Of a stretch of DNA of 42,449 nucleotides, positions 30,421-39,258 are shown piece after piece. The stretch lies in assembly GCA_007127715.1 (NCBI GenBank), contig SKYU01000074.1, positions 1-42,449 of the forward strand, read 5' to 3'. Within the stretch, counting starts at the first letter, position 1; the number at the start of each line of letters is the position of its first letter. The notes beneath the pieces were generated by a model. It made no database searches and had not been told where the DNA came from. It saw only the letters and a list, made by a program, of their open reading frames with translations. The stretch is from Gammaproteobacteria bacterium (GTDB lineage Bacteria > Pseudomonadota > Gammaproteobacteria > Steroidobacterales > PWYM01). The translations under genes and the position numbers were made by a program.

Positions 30421-30909
30421 TCAGTGAATGGCGCCCGGGCCCTCTGCAAACACCAGGTCTTCCATCCTGGCATACGCGCTTTCCTGTCCCGGTTGGCTGA
30501 ACAGTACCATCAGCACGACCCACTTGATGTGGTCGATGTCGATATCGACCGTGTCCAGGGCCAGCAGGCGGTCGATAAGCAGTTCGCGCTGCGCGGGGCT
30601 CAGGATGCCGATCTGTTCAAGGTAGAGCACATAGCCACGGCAGCCGGCATCCAGGCGGGACTGCTCGTGGGCATCGAACACCCTCAGCGCATGTTCTGTC
30701 GGCGCACTGGGATGGCTGTCCTCGCCCTCATTCAGCCCATCGAGCCACTCGAGGGCCCGGTCGATCTCGCGATCGCCGAATCCGGCCCGTTCGAGTTCCA
30801 GCCGCAGCTCGCTGCGGTCCGGTTCCGGCTCCTCGTCGGCGTCCACGTAGGTTTCGAACAGGTACATGAGGACGTCGAGCACATTTTCGGTCATCAGGAT
30901 CTCTTTCAT
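30421..30909 (-). CDS. smg: Smg protein (DUF494)
   Basis: Smg is a conserved gammaproteobacterial and betaproteobacterial protein without a firm function, usually found beside dprA. The 162-residue product matches along its length: 'VLDVLMYLFETYVDADEE', 'LRLELERAGFGDREIDRALEWLDGL', 'RLDAGCRGYVLYLEQIGILSPAQRELLIDRLLALD', 'DIDHIKWVVLMVLFSQPGQESAYARMEDLVF'. The ATG at 30909 overlaps the dprA stop by four bases (ATGA). A second ATG at 30894, with AAGAGAT before it, gives a start closer to E. coli Smg; the choice is open. A terminator follows. Confidence 0.93.
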   Translation of the reverse strand: MKEILMTENVLDVLMYLFETYVDADEEPEPDRSELRLELERAGFGDREIDRALEWLDGLNEGEDSHPSAPTEHALRVFDAHEQSRLDAGCRGYVLYLEQIGILSPAQRELLIDRLLALDTVDIDIDHIKWVVLMVLFSQPGQESAYARMEDLVFAEGPGAIH

Positions 30910-32072
30910 GGCCCGTCGCGGCGTGCCGCGAAGCGCCCTCCGGGCCGTGCTTCCACCGCCCCTTGCAATTCGAGGATCAGCAGCATGGAGGAAACGGACT
31001 CGGGCGTCAATCCGGAGCGCGCTGCCAGGACGTCTACTGTCTGCGGAGAAAACTCCATTGCCTTCAATAGCTTGAGATACTCCGGATCGAGCCCCTGGGG
31101 GCGCTCGCGCGTCTCGGTATGGGTCTCGGAGTCGGGCCCCGACGGTGGCCGGGTGGCCAGCAGAGCCCCCAGCGCCGGGCGCAGCTCACCCAGGATGTCG
31201 TCGCAGGTTTCCACCAGCCGGGCGCCCTCCTGGATGAGGCGATGGCAGCCCCGAGCCATGGGATTGTGGATGGAACCGGGGATCGCGAACACCTCGCGCC
31301 CCTGTTCGCCCGCCAGCCGCGCGGTAATCAGCGAGCCACTGTGCAGGGCCGCCTCGACCACCAGCACGCCCAGGGCCAGGGTGGCGATGAGACGGTTGCG
31401 TGCGGGGAAATGACCGCGTCTGGGCGGCGTGCCCGGCGGGTACTCGGAGATCAGCAGTCCGGCGGCGGCGATCCGCTCGCCGAGGGCGCGGTTTTCGGCC
31501 GGATACAGTGTGTCGATGCCGCCCCCCAGCACGGCCAGGGTGTCGCCGCCGACGGCCAGTGCGCCCTCGTGGGCCGCGGCATCGATCCCGCGGGCCAGGC
31601 CGCTGGTGATCACCAGACCGACGCCGGCCAGCGCCGCCGCGAAGGCCCGGGCCATATCCCGGCCGTCGTGTGTGGGGTGACGACTGCCGACCATGGCCAG
31701 TTGGGGCTCGGACAACAGTTCCCGCCGGCCCTGCAGCCAAAGCGCCGGCGGTGGCGCGGAGAGTTCGCGGAGACTGGCCGGGTAGTCGGCATCCTCGAGG
31801 GTGACGAGCCCGGCACCCGGCTGCGCCAGCCAGGCCAGGTCTGCGGCCAGGCGATCTCGATCCGGGTGACGGAGTGTCTCGATGGCCGGCTGCGAAAGCC
31901 CGAGCGCCGCGAGCTGGCGGGTCGGCGCACCGACCAGTTCGACCATGGAACCGGCCGTCTGCAGGGCCTGGCGCAGCTGGCGCGGGCTCAACCCGGGCGC
32001 CCGCAACGCTGCGAGCCAGGGAAGCGACCGATCGGCCGGCGCGTCGGTCACGCGGGTGTGGCCTGTCGGCAC
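30906..32072 (-). CDS. dprA: DNA-processing protein DprA (Smf)
   Basis: DprA binds incoming single-stranded DNA and loads RecA during natural transformation. The 388-residue protein has an N-terminal helical domain with 'PWLAALRAPGLSPRQLRQAL', the extended Rossmann core 'LAMVGSRHPTHDGRDMARAFAAALAGVGLVITSGLARGIDAAAHEGAL', 'LAVLGGGIDTLYPAENRALGERI', 'FPARNRLIATLALGVLVVEAALHSGSLITARLAGEQGREVFAIPGS', and a C-terminal winged helix ('SPQTVDVLAARSGLTPESVSSMLLILELQGAVEARPGGRF'). The GTG start at 32072 lacks a good Shine-Dalgarno; GTG 32051 is possible. DprA alone does not prove competence. Confidence 0.95.
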   Translation of the reverse strand: MPTGHTRVTDAPADRSLPWLAALRAPGLSPRQLRQALQTAGSMVELVGAPTRQLAALGLSQPAIETLRHPDRDRLAADLAWLAQPGAGLVTLEDADYPASLRELSAPPPALWLQGRRELLSEPQLAMVGSRHPTHDGRDMARAFAAALAGVGLVITSGLARGIDAAAHEGALAVGGDTLAVLGGGIDTLYPAENRALGERIAAAGLLISEYPPGTPPRRGHFPARNRLIATLALGVLVVEAALHSGSLITARLAGEQGREVFAIPGSIHNPMARGCHRLIQEGARLVETCDDILGELRPALGALLATRPPSGPDSETHTETRERPQGLDPEYLKLLKAMEFSPQTVDVLAARSGLTPESVSSMLLILELQGAVEARPGGRFAARRDGP

Positions 32073-32105
32073 GGGGCCGCATACGGGGCGTGGGGTGAGC
32101 GGTCT

Positions 32106-32130
32106 GCCGCCCGCGGGTGGGCCGGGCGGC
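32106..32130 (-). other. GC-rich hairpin between the LysM gene and dprA
   Basis: GCCGCCCG and CGGGCGGC form a perfect eight-bp stem around a nine-base loop in the 87-base gap between the LysM stop and the dprA start. There is no T-run, so it is not a clear intrinsic terminator. It might slow transcription or shield the 3' end of the upstream mRNA. Confidence 0.35.
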
Positions 32131-32159
32131 CGCCACCGCAGGGTGCTGCGATCCGGGGC

Positions 32160-33299
32160 TCAGCTGCCGGGAGTGCGGACCGTATCGAGGACCCGGAATT
32201 CGTTGACCGACTGCATGACCAGGGCATAGCTGATGCGATCGAAGCTGCGGAACACCATGATGGTGGCCGCCAGTTCCTCCGGCAAGGTCACTTTCTCGCC
32301 GAACATCCCGGATCCACCGATGGTGTCGCGCACGACCTCGCCGGCCTGGTGTACCTGCAGCACATGGCCCGGTGCGATTCCGTCACGCTCGCCACGGTTG
32401 ATGACCACGACCATCCACGGTCCGATCAGCGAGAGCCCCTCGCGGACCGCGATGACCCGGCCCTCGATGGCCCGCTCCGGGGCGCGGGGCAGGAAGTTCA
32501 ATGAGGGCATCCGTTCCTCGGGGAGCAGACGGTCGCCGCGCAGGGTCTCGCGTTCGGAATCGGTGAGCGTCAGGGTTGCCGGATCGCCACCCCGTCGCAG
32601 CCGGCCGCGGCCTGTGTACTGTCCCTGATATCCGACCACCGCGCCGTCATCCGGATCGATCAGCGGATCGCCGACGTTCACCACGCTGAAAAACTCGCCC
32701 GTGCCCGCATCGATACCGCGCACATAGACGTCGTCACCCGCGGCGGCCATCAACTTTCCTTCGCGGAAGGTCAGCACGTAGGGCAGGTTTTCCGCCTGCT
32801 CGCGGGTGAGCACCGACGGGCGTGTCAGAAATGCGCGGATCGCCTCGAACGGAATGGTCGGGATGGCGTCGTCGAGCCGCTGTTCGCGGACCTGCGGCGA
32901 GCGGCGCTCGACCATGCCGCGCTCGAGCATGAGCCTCGGCTGCCCATCGATGTAGACCAGCGAGATCACGTCGCCCGGGAAGATCAGATGGGGATTGGCG
33001 ATCTGGGGGTTGACCTGCCAGATCTCTGGCCAGACCCAGGGATCGCGGAGAAATCGCGAGGCGATGTCCCAGAGGGTATCGCCCCGCTGGACGACATGGC
33101 GCTCGGGATGGCGGGGGTTCAGTGCTGCCGTCCCGCCCAGCTGCCCGGTCGTGGCAACCAGGGTCATGGCGCCTGCGCCGGACTGGGCGACGGAGATGGC
33201 CGGGGTGAACGCGCTGCTTTCCCGGGCCAGACCCGGTGCGGCGGCGAGGCCGGCAGCCACGAGGACGAGCACCGGCAGGCGGGACATGACGGATCGCAT
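32160..33299 (-). CDS. tsaP: LysM peptidoglycan-binding protein, TsaP-like
   Basis: The 379-residue protein has a signal peptide ('LPVLVLVAAGLAAAPGLA'). A LysM domain follows ('HVVQRGDTLWDIASRFLRDPWVWPEIWQVNPQIANPHLIFPGDVISL'). A long C-terminal part with 'IEGRVIAVREGLSLIGPWMVVVINRGERDGIAPGHVLQVHQAGEVV' resembles the FlgT-C-like domain of secretin-associated proteins. Its place between dprA and def equals that of P. aeruginosa PA0020, a homologue of the type IV pilus secretin-associated TsaP. The pilus role here is by homology and context; no pilus genes are in the window. The ATG at 33299 gives the signal peptide; a start at 33383 adds 28 non-family residues. Confidence 0.82.
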   Translation of the reverse strand: MRSVMSRLPVLVLVAAGLAAAPGLARESSAFTPAISVAQSGAGAMTLVATTGQLGGTAALNPRHPERHVVQRGDTLWDIASRFLRDPWVWPEIWQVNPQIANPHLIFPGDVISLVYIDGQPRLMLERGMVERRSPQVREQRLDDAIPTIPFEAIRAFLTRPSVLTREQAENLPYVLTFREGKLMAAAGDDVYVRGIDAGTGEFFSVVNVGDPLIDPDDGAVVGYQGQYTGRGRLRRGGDPATLTLTDSERETLRGDRLLPEERMPSLNFLPRAPERAIEGRVIAVREGLSLIGPWMVVVINRGERDGIAPGHVLQVHQAGEVVRDTIGGSGMFGEKVTLPEELAATIMVFRSFDRISYALVMQSVNEFRVLDTVRTPGS

Positions 33300-33389
33300 C
33301 GTTTGCAGGGCTCCCCGTGCCTGGAGTGATAACCTGATGAAAGTGTGCTCCACGTTGCGGTCAGGGCCCGCCGACCAGTTCACAGATAC

Positions 33390-33398
33390 TGATATACT
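33390..33398 (+). promoter_or_regulatory. Extended -10 promoter for def
   Basis: TGA-TATACT is a TGn-extended -10 with a five-of-six hexamer in the 239-base gap between the divergent LysM gene and def. No good -35 is found 16-18 bases upstream, as is common for extended -10 promoters. Transcription near 33405 would leave a leader of about 130 bases before the def ATG. The rest of the gap shows no other clear element. Confidence 0.55.
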
Positions 33399-33538
33399 GG
33401 CGTCTTGAGCGCTGCCCGTACGTGGAACCGGCGGTCAGACGGGGGGTCCAACCCGCTGTTCTGCGCAACTCTAGCAGCATTGACCCGCGCTGGGCACTCC
33501 GTGCCCCTGCAGACCATACCGACGACACCGACAACACC

Positions 33539-34057
33539 ATGGCCAGACTGACGATACTTGAATACCCGGACCCGAGGCTGCGCACCCGCGCACAGCCGGT
33601 GGAGACCGTGGACGACGAGATCCGCCAACTTGTTGCCGACCTGTTCGAGACCATGTACGCGGCGCCTGGCATCGGCCTCGCCGCCACCCAGGTCAACGTG
33701 CACAAGCGCGTGCTGGTCGCGGACGTCTCCGAGGAGAAGAACCAGCCGGTGGCGCTGATCAACCCCGAGATCCTGGCGGCCGAGGGCGTCGAGGTCACAG
33801 AGGAAGGCTGCCTCTCCGTTCCCGGCTACTACGATCGCGTCGAACGCCCTGACCGCATCCGCGTCAGGGCCCTGAACGTCGATGGCGAGACGTTCGAAAT
33901 GGATGCCGAGGGCCTGCTCGCCGTCTGTATCCAGCACGAGATGGACCATCTCGAGGGCAAGCTGTTCGTGGATTACCTCTCCGAACTCAAGCGCAACCGC
34001 CTGCGCAAGCGTGCCAGCAAGGCCCGTCGTCAGGAGCCGGCCGGCGCCACCGTCTGA
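33539..34057 (+). CDS. def: Peptide deformylase
   Basis: Def removes the formyl group from new proteins through an Fe/Zn site. The 172-residue protein has the three family motifs: 'GIGLAATQ' (motif 1), 'EGCLSVPG' (motif 2, metal-binding Cys) and '[16 protein letters not shown]' (motif 3, HExxH). The ATG at 33539 gives the usual N-terminus '[17 protein letters not shown]'. The 20 bases before it contain no Shine-Dalgarno-like purine run, which is unusual in this window. fmt follows after 103 bases. Confidence 0.97.
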   Translation: MARLTILEYPDPRLRTRAQPVETVDDEIRQLVADLFETMYAAPGIGLAATQVNVHKRVLVADVSEEKNQPVALINPEILAAEGVEVTEEGCLSVPGYYDRVERPDRIRVRALNVDGETFEMDAEGLLAVCIQHEMDHLEGKLFVDYLSELKRNRLRKRASKARRQEPAGATV

Positions 34058-34081
34058 GCCCGGTCGCGCGACGCCCGGGCT
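34057..34081 (+). other. Hairpin at the def stop codon
   Basis: AGCCCGG and CCGGGCT form a perfect seven-bp stem, with an 11-base loop that is itself self-complementary (TCGCGCGA). It begins at the last base of the def stop codon. There is no T-run. It may protect or pause the def mRNA ahead of fmt, but it is not a convincing terminator. Confidence 0.35.
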
Positions 34082-34160
34082 GCTCCCGGATATTCCAGAA
34101 CGTCCAGCACTCCCGGCGGGCCGGCCGGTGGTTGCCGGACGGTAATCGAGAGAAGCACCG

Positions 34161-35117
34161 ATGAGCGCAAAACCCCGGGTGGTGTTTGCCGGGACCCCCG
34201 AATTTGCCGTGCCTTCGCTGCAGGCCCTGCTCGCGGACGGCTGGCCGGTGGTCGGCGTGCTCACGCAGCCGGACCGCCCTGCCGGGCGCGGGCGGAGACT
34301 CGTGCCAGGGCCGGTCAAGCGTGCCGCGCTGGCTGGCGGGTTGCCGGTCCTCCAGCCTGCCGGGTTGCGCGATGCCGAGAGCCGCGCGAGGGTTGCCGCG
34401 CTGGCGCCGGAGCTGCTGGTGGTGGCGGCTTATGGCCTGCTGCTGCCGCAGTCGGTGCTCGATCTGCCGCGCCTGGGGTGCATCAACGTCCACGCCTCGC
34501 TGCTGCCCCGCTGGCGGGGCGCAGCCCCCATCCAGCGGGCCATCCTGGCCGGTGACCGCGAGACCGGCATCAGCATCATGCGCATGGTGCGTCGGCTCGA
34601 TGCCGGCCCGGTTCACCTGATGCGCCGCCTGGCGATTGGCGATCAGGAAACCGCTGGCGAGTTGCATGACCGTCTGGCGCGCCTTGGCGGTGAGGCTCTT
34701 GTCGCCGCGCTGCCCGGGATCGTCGCCGGTTCGCTGCCCGCCGAACCGCAGCCGGAGACAGGCGTGACCTACGCCGCCAAGCTGGAAAAAGACGAGGCCA
34801 GGCTGGACTGGTCGTTGCCTGCGGCACGGCTGGCCCGGCAGGTGCGCGCCTTCAATCCCTGGCCGGTTTCCGAAACCAGCCTTGATGACGTTCGGGTGCG
34901 CGTCTGGCGCGCGCGGGCCCTGGCGGGTGACCCGACCACGGAGGACGGGCCGGCCATGCCGGGCACGCTGCGCGTGGACGAGGGCCGGCGCCTCAAGGTC
35001 GCCACCGGCGAGGGCTGGCTCGAGCTGCTGGAAGTGCAGTGGCCGGGCAAGCGCGTCATGACCGCTGCGCAGGCGCTGTCCGGCCGCGGCGACCTCGATG
35101 GCCGGCGCTGCCGGTGA
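34161..35117 (+). CDS. fmt: Methionyl-tRNA formyltransferase
   Basis: Fmt formylates the initiator methionyl-tRNA with 10-formyl-tetrahydrofolate. The 318-residue protein has 'RVVFAGTPEFAVPSLQALL', 'VLTQPDRPAGRGRRLVPGPVKRAAL', the catalytic block 'GCINVHASLLPRWRGAAPIQRAILAGDRETGISIMRM' (Asn, His and Asp in conserved spacing), and the C-terminal tRNA-binding domain with 'VRAFNPWPVSE'. A GAGAGAAG-type Shine-Dalgarno lies before the ATG. Its stop overlaps the rsmB start (GTGA) by four bases. Confidence 0.97.
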   Translation: MSAKPRVVFAGTPEFAVPSLQALLADGWPVVGVLTQPDRPAGRGRRLVPGPVKRAALAGGLPVLQPAGLRDAESRARVAALAPELLVVAAYGLLLPQSVLDLPRLGCINVHASLLPRWRGAAPIQRAILAGDRETGISIMRMVRRLDAGPVHLMRRLAIGDQETAGELHDRLARLGGEALVAALPGIVAGSLPAEPQPETGVTYAAKLEKDEARLDWSLPAARLARQVRAFNPWPVSETSLDDVRVRVWRARALAGDPTTEDGPAMPGTLRVDEGRRLKVATGEGWLELLEVQWPGKRVMTAAQALSGRGDLDGRRCR

Positions 35118-36433
35118 CGGGTTCGGCGATCGGGGTGGCACCCCGCGCGCAGGCGGCACGGGCGGTCCATGCCGTGCGCGTGCAGGGTCGCAGCCTGGAC
35201 GATGCGCTGGCCGAGGCCGCGACCGAGGTGGCGCTGAGGGACCGCCCGCTGCTGCAGGCGCTGGCCTACGGCACCGTTCGCTGGCATCGCCGGCTTGCCG
35301 GTTTCACCGACCGTCTGCTGACCCGGCCGCTGCAGCCCCGTGATGCCATCCTCGCCGACCTGCTCGCGGTCGGCCTGTTTCAGCTGGAAGCGATGCGGGT
35401 CCCGCCGCGCGCGGCTGTGCACGCCACCGTGGCGGCCACCGAAGTCCTCCACCGGCCACGGGCCCGCGGACTGGTCAATGCGGTGCTCAGGCGGTTCCAG
35501 CGCGAGCGCGACAGCCTGGTGAGGGCGGTGGATGCCCAGCCCGCCTTCCGCCACGCCTTTCCGGACTGGCTGTATGCCGCCCTGGCCGAGGACTGGCCCG
35601 AGGAGGTCGAGGCCCTGGCGACCGCCAGCAATGCCGTGCCGCCGATGTGGCTGCGCGTCAACGCGGCCCGCGGCAGTCGCGAGGCCTACGCCGACCGGCT
35701 GGCCGCCGCCGGACATGCCGCCCGCTCCCATCCCGAGGCGCCGGAAGCCTTGTGCCTGGAGACACCCGCCGAGGTTGCGGCCCTGCCGGGCTGGGCGCCG
35801 GGGGATGTCTCGGTGCAGGATGCGGCAGCGCAGCTCGCGGCGCGGCTGCTGGCGCCCGCGCCGGGTCAGCGGGTGCTCGATGCCTGCGCGGCGCCCGGAG
35901 GCAAGACGGCCCATCTCCTGGAGACCACGCCGGGGGTCGCCGAGCTGGTGGCGCTGGATGTCTCGCCCGGCCGCCTTGCGGAACTCGAGCGGGGGCTGGC
36001 CCGTCTCAGCCTGCGGGCACGCTGTCTCGTCGGGGATGCCGCCCACCCTGCGGCCTGGTGGGACGGTCGGCCTTTCGATCGCATCCTGATCGATGCACCG
36101 TGTTCCGCCACGGGGGTGATCCGGCGCCATCCCGACATCAAGCTGCTTCGCCGCCCGGAGGATGTCGATCGCCTGGTCGGTCTGCAGGCCGCGATCCTGG
36201 ATGCGCTGTGGCCCCTGCTGGCGCCTGGCGGACGCCTGGTCTATGCCACCTGCTCGGTGCTCCGGCGGGAGAATGACAGCCAGATTGCAGCTTTTTTACA
36301 ACGAACACCCGACGCGATACTGGCGCCCGACAGTGGCGTAATCTCCCGGCCAGGCAGGCAGATACTGACCGGCGAGACGAACATGGACGGCTTCTATTAT
36401 GCTTGTCTGCAACACTCGTTGACGGAAGCCTGA
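35114..36433 (+). CDS. rsmB: 16S rRNA m5C967 methyltransferase RsmB
   Basis: RsmB methylates C967 of 16S rRNA. The 439-residue protein has an N-terminal NusB-like domain ('AQAARAVHAVRVQGRSLDDAL', 'LAYGTVRWHRRL', 'VHATVAATEVLHRPRARGLVNAVLRRF') and a SAM domain with 'VLDACAAPGGKTAHLLE', 'LVALDVSPGRLAEL', 'FDRILIDAPCSATGVIRRHPDIK' (catalytic Cys in DAPCS) and 'LVYATCSVLRRENDSQI' (second catalytic Cys). The GTG at 35114 makes the 4-nt overlap with fmt; the in-frame ATG at 35039 lies deep in fmt and adds unrelated residues. Confidence 0.96.
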   Translation: MTGSAIGVAPRAQAARAVHAVRVQGRSLDDALAEAATEVALRDRPLLQALAYGTVRWHRRLAGFTDRLLTRPLQPRDAILADLLAVGLFQLEAMRVPPRAAVHATVAATEVLHRPRARGLVNAVLRRFQRERDSLVRAVDAQPAFRHAFPDWLYAALAEDWPEEVEALATASNAVPPMWLRVNAARGSREAYADRLAAAGHAARSHPEAPEALCLETPAEVAALPGWAPGDVSVQDAAAQLAARLLAPAPGQRVLDACAAPGGKTAHLLETTPGVAELVALDVSPGRLAELERGLARLSLRARCLVGDAAHPAAWWDGRPFDRILIDAPCSATGVIRRHPDIKLLRRPEDVDRLVGLQAAILDALWPLLAPGGRLVYATCSVLRRENDSQIAAFLQRTPDAILAPDSGVISRPGRQILTGETNMDGFYYACLQHSLTEA

Positions 36434-36439
36434 GCCCCC

Positions 36440-37045
36440 GTGACCGCCGCCTGTACCCGCTGGTTCCCTGGACATGGCGTCCTGCCGATGCTGCGGGTCG
36501 TCGTGTGTCTGGTGGCGCTGGGGCTGCTGGCCCCGTCGCCCGCCCAGGCCGTGGAGGGCCGCTTCGAGGTGCGTTCGGCCGCGCTGGAGCTGATCGATGG
36601 GGTGTATTTCCTCGACGCGCGGGTGCAGTACCGGCTCAGCACCCAGGCGCTGAATGCGCTGGAAGCCGGGGTCGCGCTTACCATCGAGCTGCAGCTCGAG
36701 GTCGAGCGCCGACGGCGTCTCCTGCCCAACCAGACGGTCGCGACGCTCAGCCAGCGTTACCAGCTGCAGTATCACGCGCTGTCGAACCGCTACGTGCTGC
36801 GCAATCTCAACAGTGGCGAGCAGGAATCGTTTGCCACCCTGTTCGCGGCGCTCAATCAGCTTGGACGGGTGGTCGATCTGCCGGTCATCGACGCCGCCCT
36901 GCTCGACTCCGAGAGCCGCTACCAGTTCCGCCTGAGGGCCGTGCTCGATACGCGGGAATTTCCTGGCCCGCTGCGCCTGCTGGCGTTCTGGGCGGACGGC
37001 TGGCGCATCGAGAGCGACTGGTTCCGATGGCGGCTGGACGACTGA
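36440..37045 (+). CDS. DUF4390 exported protein of the ntrYX operon
   Basis: The 201-residue protein belongs to DUF4390, a family found between rsmB and an NtrY-type kinase in many Gammaproteobacteria; its function is not established. It has a signal peptide ('MLRVVVCLVALGLLAPSPAQA', from the internal Met at 36488), then a beta-rich domain: 'FEVRSAALELIDGVYFLDARVQYRLS', 'ALEAGVALTIELQLEVERRRRLLPNQTVATLSQRYQLQYHALSNRYVLRNLNSGEQESF'. It could act in the periplasm with the kinase sensor domain (inference). It starts with GTG six bases after rsmB and overlaps ntrY by 19 bases. Confidence 0.85.
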   Translation: MTAACTRWFPGHGVLPMLRVVVCLVALGLLAPSPAQAVEGRFEVRSAALELIDGVYFLDARVQYRLSTQALNALEAGVALTIELQLEVERRRRLLPNQTVATLSQRYQLQYHALSNRYVLRNLNSGEQESFATLFAALNQLGRVVDLPVIDAALLDSESRYQFRLRAVLDTREFPGPLRLLAFWADGWRIESDWFRWRLDD

Positions 37046-39258
37046 GACGGCGTCTGTATGCCGCGCTGATGCTGGTCGGCGCGGTGCTGTGGCTGAGTGC
37101 GTTGCTGCTGCTGGCCCAGACCGCGCAGAGCTCGGCCCAGTTCGACCGGCTGCAGAACTGGATCCTGCTGGTGAATGCCGCCGGGGTGGTCGTGCTCCTG
37201 CTCCTGATTGCGGCAAGCCTGATCCGGCTGGTGCGCGACTATCGCGGGCACGTTGCCGGCGCCCGGCTGAAAGCCCGGATGCTCGGCACCTTCATCGTGC
37301 TGGCGGTCCTCCCACTGGTGCTGGTGTACTACTACGCCGTGCAGTTCATCAACCAGGGCATCGACAGCTGGTTCAACGTCGATGTCGAGCAGGGCCTGAG
37401 CAACGCCATCGAACTCTCCCGCCTGTCGCTGGACCTCCGCACGCGCGATTACCTGGAGCGCACCCAGACCATGGCCCGGGAAATGGCCTCCATGGACAAC
37501 TCCGAACTGCTTCTCGACCTCTCTCGCCTGCGCCGTGACCATGGCGCCACCGACATCACCGTGTTCGGCCAGGCGAGCCGCATCATCGCCACCAGTTCCG
37601 CGGAGGCGATGATGGCCGTGCCGGCTCTCCCCTCGGACGAGGTGATGTTCCAGCTTCGCCAGCGCCGACCCTTCGTCAACCTCGAGCCGGCACCCGACGG
37701 GGCCTTCCAGGTCCGGGTCATCGTGCCCGTGCCCGTGGAGCAGCCCGGTGGCGAGCCGCGGGTCGTCCAGGCGTTCTATCCGCTGGTCGATCGTCTCGCG
37801 GGCCTTGCCGAAAGCGTGGAGCAGTCCTACACGCGCTTCCGGGAGCTCGCCTTCCTGCGTGCGCCACTGAAATACACCTTCACCCTCACCCTGACACTGG
37901 TGCTGTTGCTCTCGCTGCTCGGTGCCGTGTACGGCGCGCTGTTTTTTTCAAGGCGACTGGTCGCGCCGATCCAGCAGCTGGTGGCCGGAACCCGGGCGGT
38001 CGCGCGCGGGGATTTCGACACGCGCCTGCCCGTACCCGCCCGCGACGAGATCGGGTTCCTGGTCAACGCCTTCAATGACATGACCCGCCGGCTGTCGCGC
38101 GCGCGGGAGGAGGCGCAGCTCAGCGAACAGCGCCTGGAAAGCGAGCGCACGGGACTCGCCATCATTCTCGCGCGCCTGTCCACCGGCGTGCTGGCCCTGG
38201 AGCCGGACCTGACGATCCGCGTGGCCAACCAGGCAGCCGGTGGCATTCTTGACGTGGACGTGACCCGCCTGGCCGGTACGCCGCTGGCCGAGGCGACCGG
38301 CAGTGCCTCGCCTCTGTTCGCACAGTTCGCAGGGCTGGTGGCCCGGCATCTGGCCGCGGGCGAGCATGAGTGGCGGGAACAGGTGGTGCTGCAGGGTGAG
38401 AGCGGGCGACGGGTACTGATGTGCGCGTGCACGCTGCTGCCCGGGGACGAGGCGGACCAGTCCGGACATGTCGTGGTGTTCGACGACATCACCACGCTGC
38501 TGCAGGCGCAGCGCGATGCCGCCTGGGGCGAGGTCGCCCGGCGCCTGGCGCACGAGATCAAGAATCCGCTCACACCCATCCAGCTTTCCGCGGAGCGCCT
38601 GCGAAGGCGCTATCTCGGCCAGCTCGCAGAAGAGGACGGACAGCTGCTTGATCGCGCGACCCACACCATCGTGCAGCAGGTCGAAGCAATGAAGCAGATG
38701 GTCAACGCCTTCAGCGAATACGCGCGCGCGCCGGACATGAGCTTCGCGCCGCTCGACCTCAATGCGCTGGTGACCGAGATTGCCGAGCTCTATCGGGTTC
38801 AGCCTGAAGCCGCCGTCATCACGCTGGCGCTCGACCCCACCGTGTCCCGGATCGAGGCCGACGCGGGGCGGGTCCGCCAGATCCTCCACAACCTGCTGCG
38901 CAACGCACTCGAGGCCCTCGATGGCCAGGGGGACGGCGAGATCACCATCAGCACGGCCCGGGTGGGCGAGCCGGTGGCCTGCGTGCGCCTGTGCGTCCAC
39001 GATAACGGCCCGGGGTTTCCGCTGGATGCCGTTGCCGAGGTGTTCGAGCCCTATGTCACCAGCAAGCCCAAGGGTACCGGCCTGGGTCTCGCCATCGTCA
39101 AGAAGCTCGTCGAGGAGCACGGTGGGCGCATCGAGGCGCGCAATGACGAGCAGGGCGGCGCGCGCGTGAGTATACTGCTGCCTGTCGATGAGACAGCCCG
39201 GGAAGCCATGCTGTCGAATCAGTCATGGCGAAGGGAACAACGGCGGGAGCGCGCATGA
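37027..39258 (+). CDS. ntrY: NtrY-type membrane sensor histidine kinase
   Basis: The 743-residue kinase has an NtrY layout: three N-terminal membrane segments ('LYAALMLVGAVLWLSALLLL', 'WILLVNAAGVVVLLLLIAASL', 'MLGTFIVLAVLPLVLVYYYAV') and a periplasmic region (about 115-265). A fourth segment ('TFTLTLTLVLLLSLLGAVYGALFF') leads to HAMP ('VAPIQQLVAGTRAVARGDFDTRLPV...DEIGFLVNAFNDM') and PAS. The phosphorylation box 'RLAHEIKNPLTPIQLSAERL' (His509) is followed by the N-box ('LHNLLRNALEAL') and G-boxes ('DNGPGFP', 'GTGLGLAIVKKL'). The ATG at 37027 overlaps DUF4390; longer starts run through that gene in another frame. Signal unknown; NtrY relatives respond to nitrogen or redox state. Confidence 0.93.
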   Translation: MAAGRLRRRLYAALMLVGAVLWLSALLLLAQTAQSSAQFDRLQNWILLVNAAGVVVLLLLIAASLIRLVRDYRGHVAGARLKARMLGTFIVLAVLPLVLVYYYAVQFINQGIDSWFNVDVEQGLSNAIELSRLSLDLRTRDYLERTQTMAREMASMDNSELLLDLSRLRRDHGATDITVFGQASRIIATSSAEAMMAVPALPSDEVMFQLRQRRPFVNLEPAPDGAFQVRVIVPVPVEQPGGEPRVVQAFYPLVDRLAGLAESVEQSYTRFRELAFLRAPLKYTFTLTLTLVLLLSLLGAVYGALFFSRRLVAPIQQLVAGTRAVARGDFDTRLPVPARDEIGFLVNAFNDMTRRLSRAREEAQLSEQRLESERTGLAIILARLSTGVLALEPDLTIRVANQAAGGILDVDVTRLAGTPLAEATGSASPLFAQFAGLVARHLAAGEHEWREQVVLQGESGRRVLMCACTLLPGDEADQSGHVVVFDDITTLLQAQRDAAWGEVARRLAHEIKNPLTPIQLSAERLRRRYLGQLAEEDGQLLDRATHTIVQQVEAMKQMVNAFSEYARAPDMSFAPLDLNALVTEIAELYRVQPEAAVITLALDPTVSRIEADAGRVRQILHNLLRNALEALDGQGDGEITISTARVGEPVACVRLCVHDNGPGFPLDAVAEVFEPYVTSKPKGTGLGLAIVKKLVEEHGGRIEARNDEQGGARVSILLPVDETAREAMLSNQSWRREQRRERA

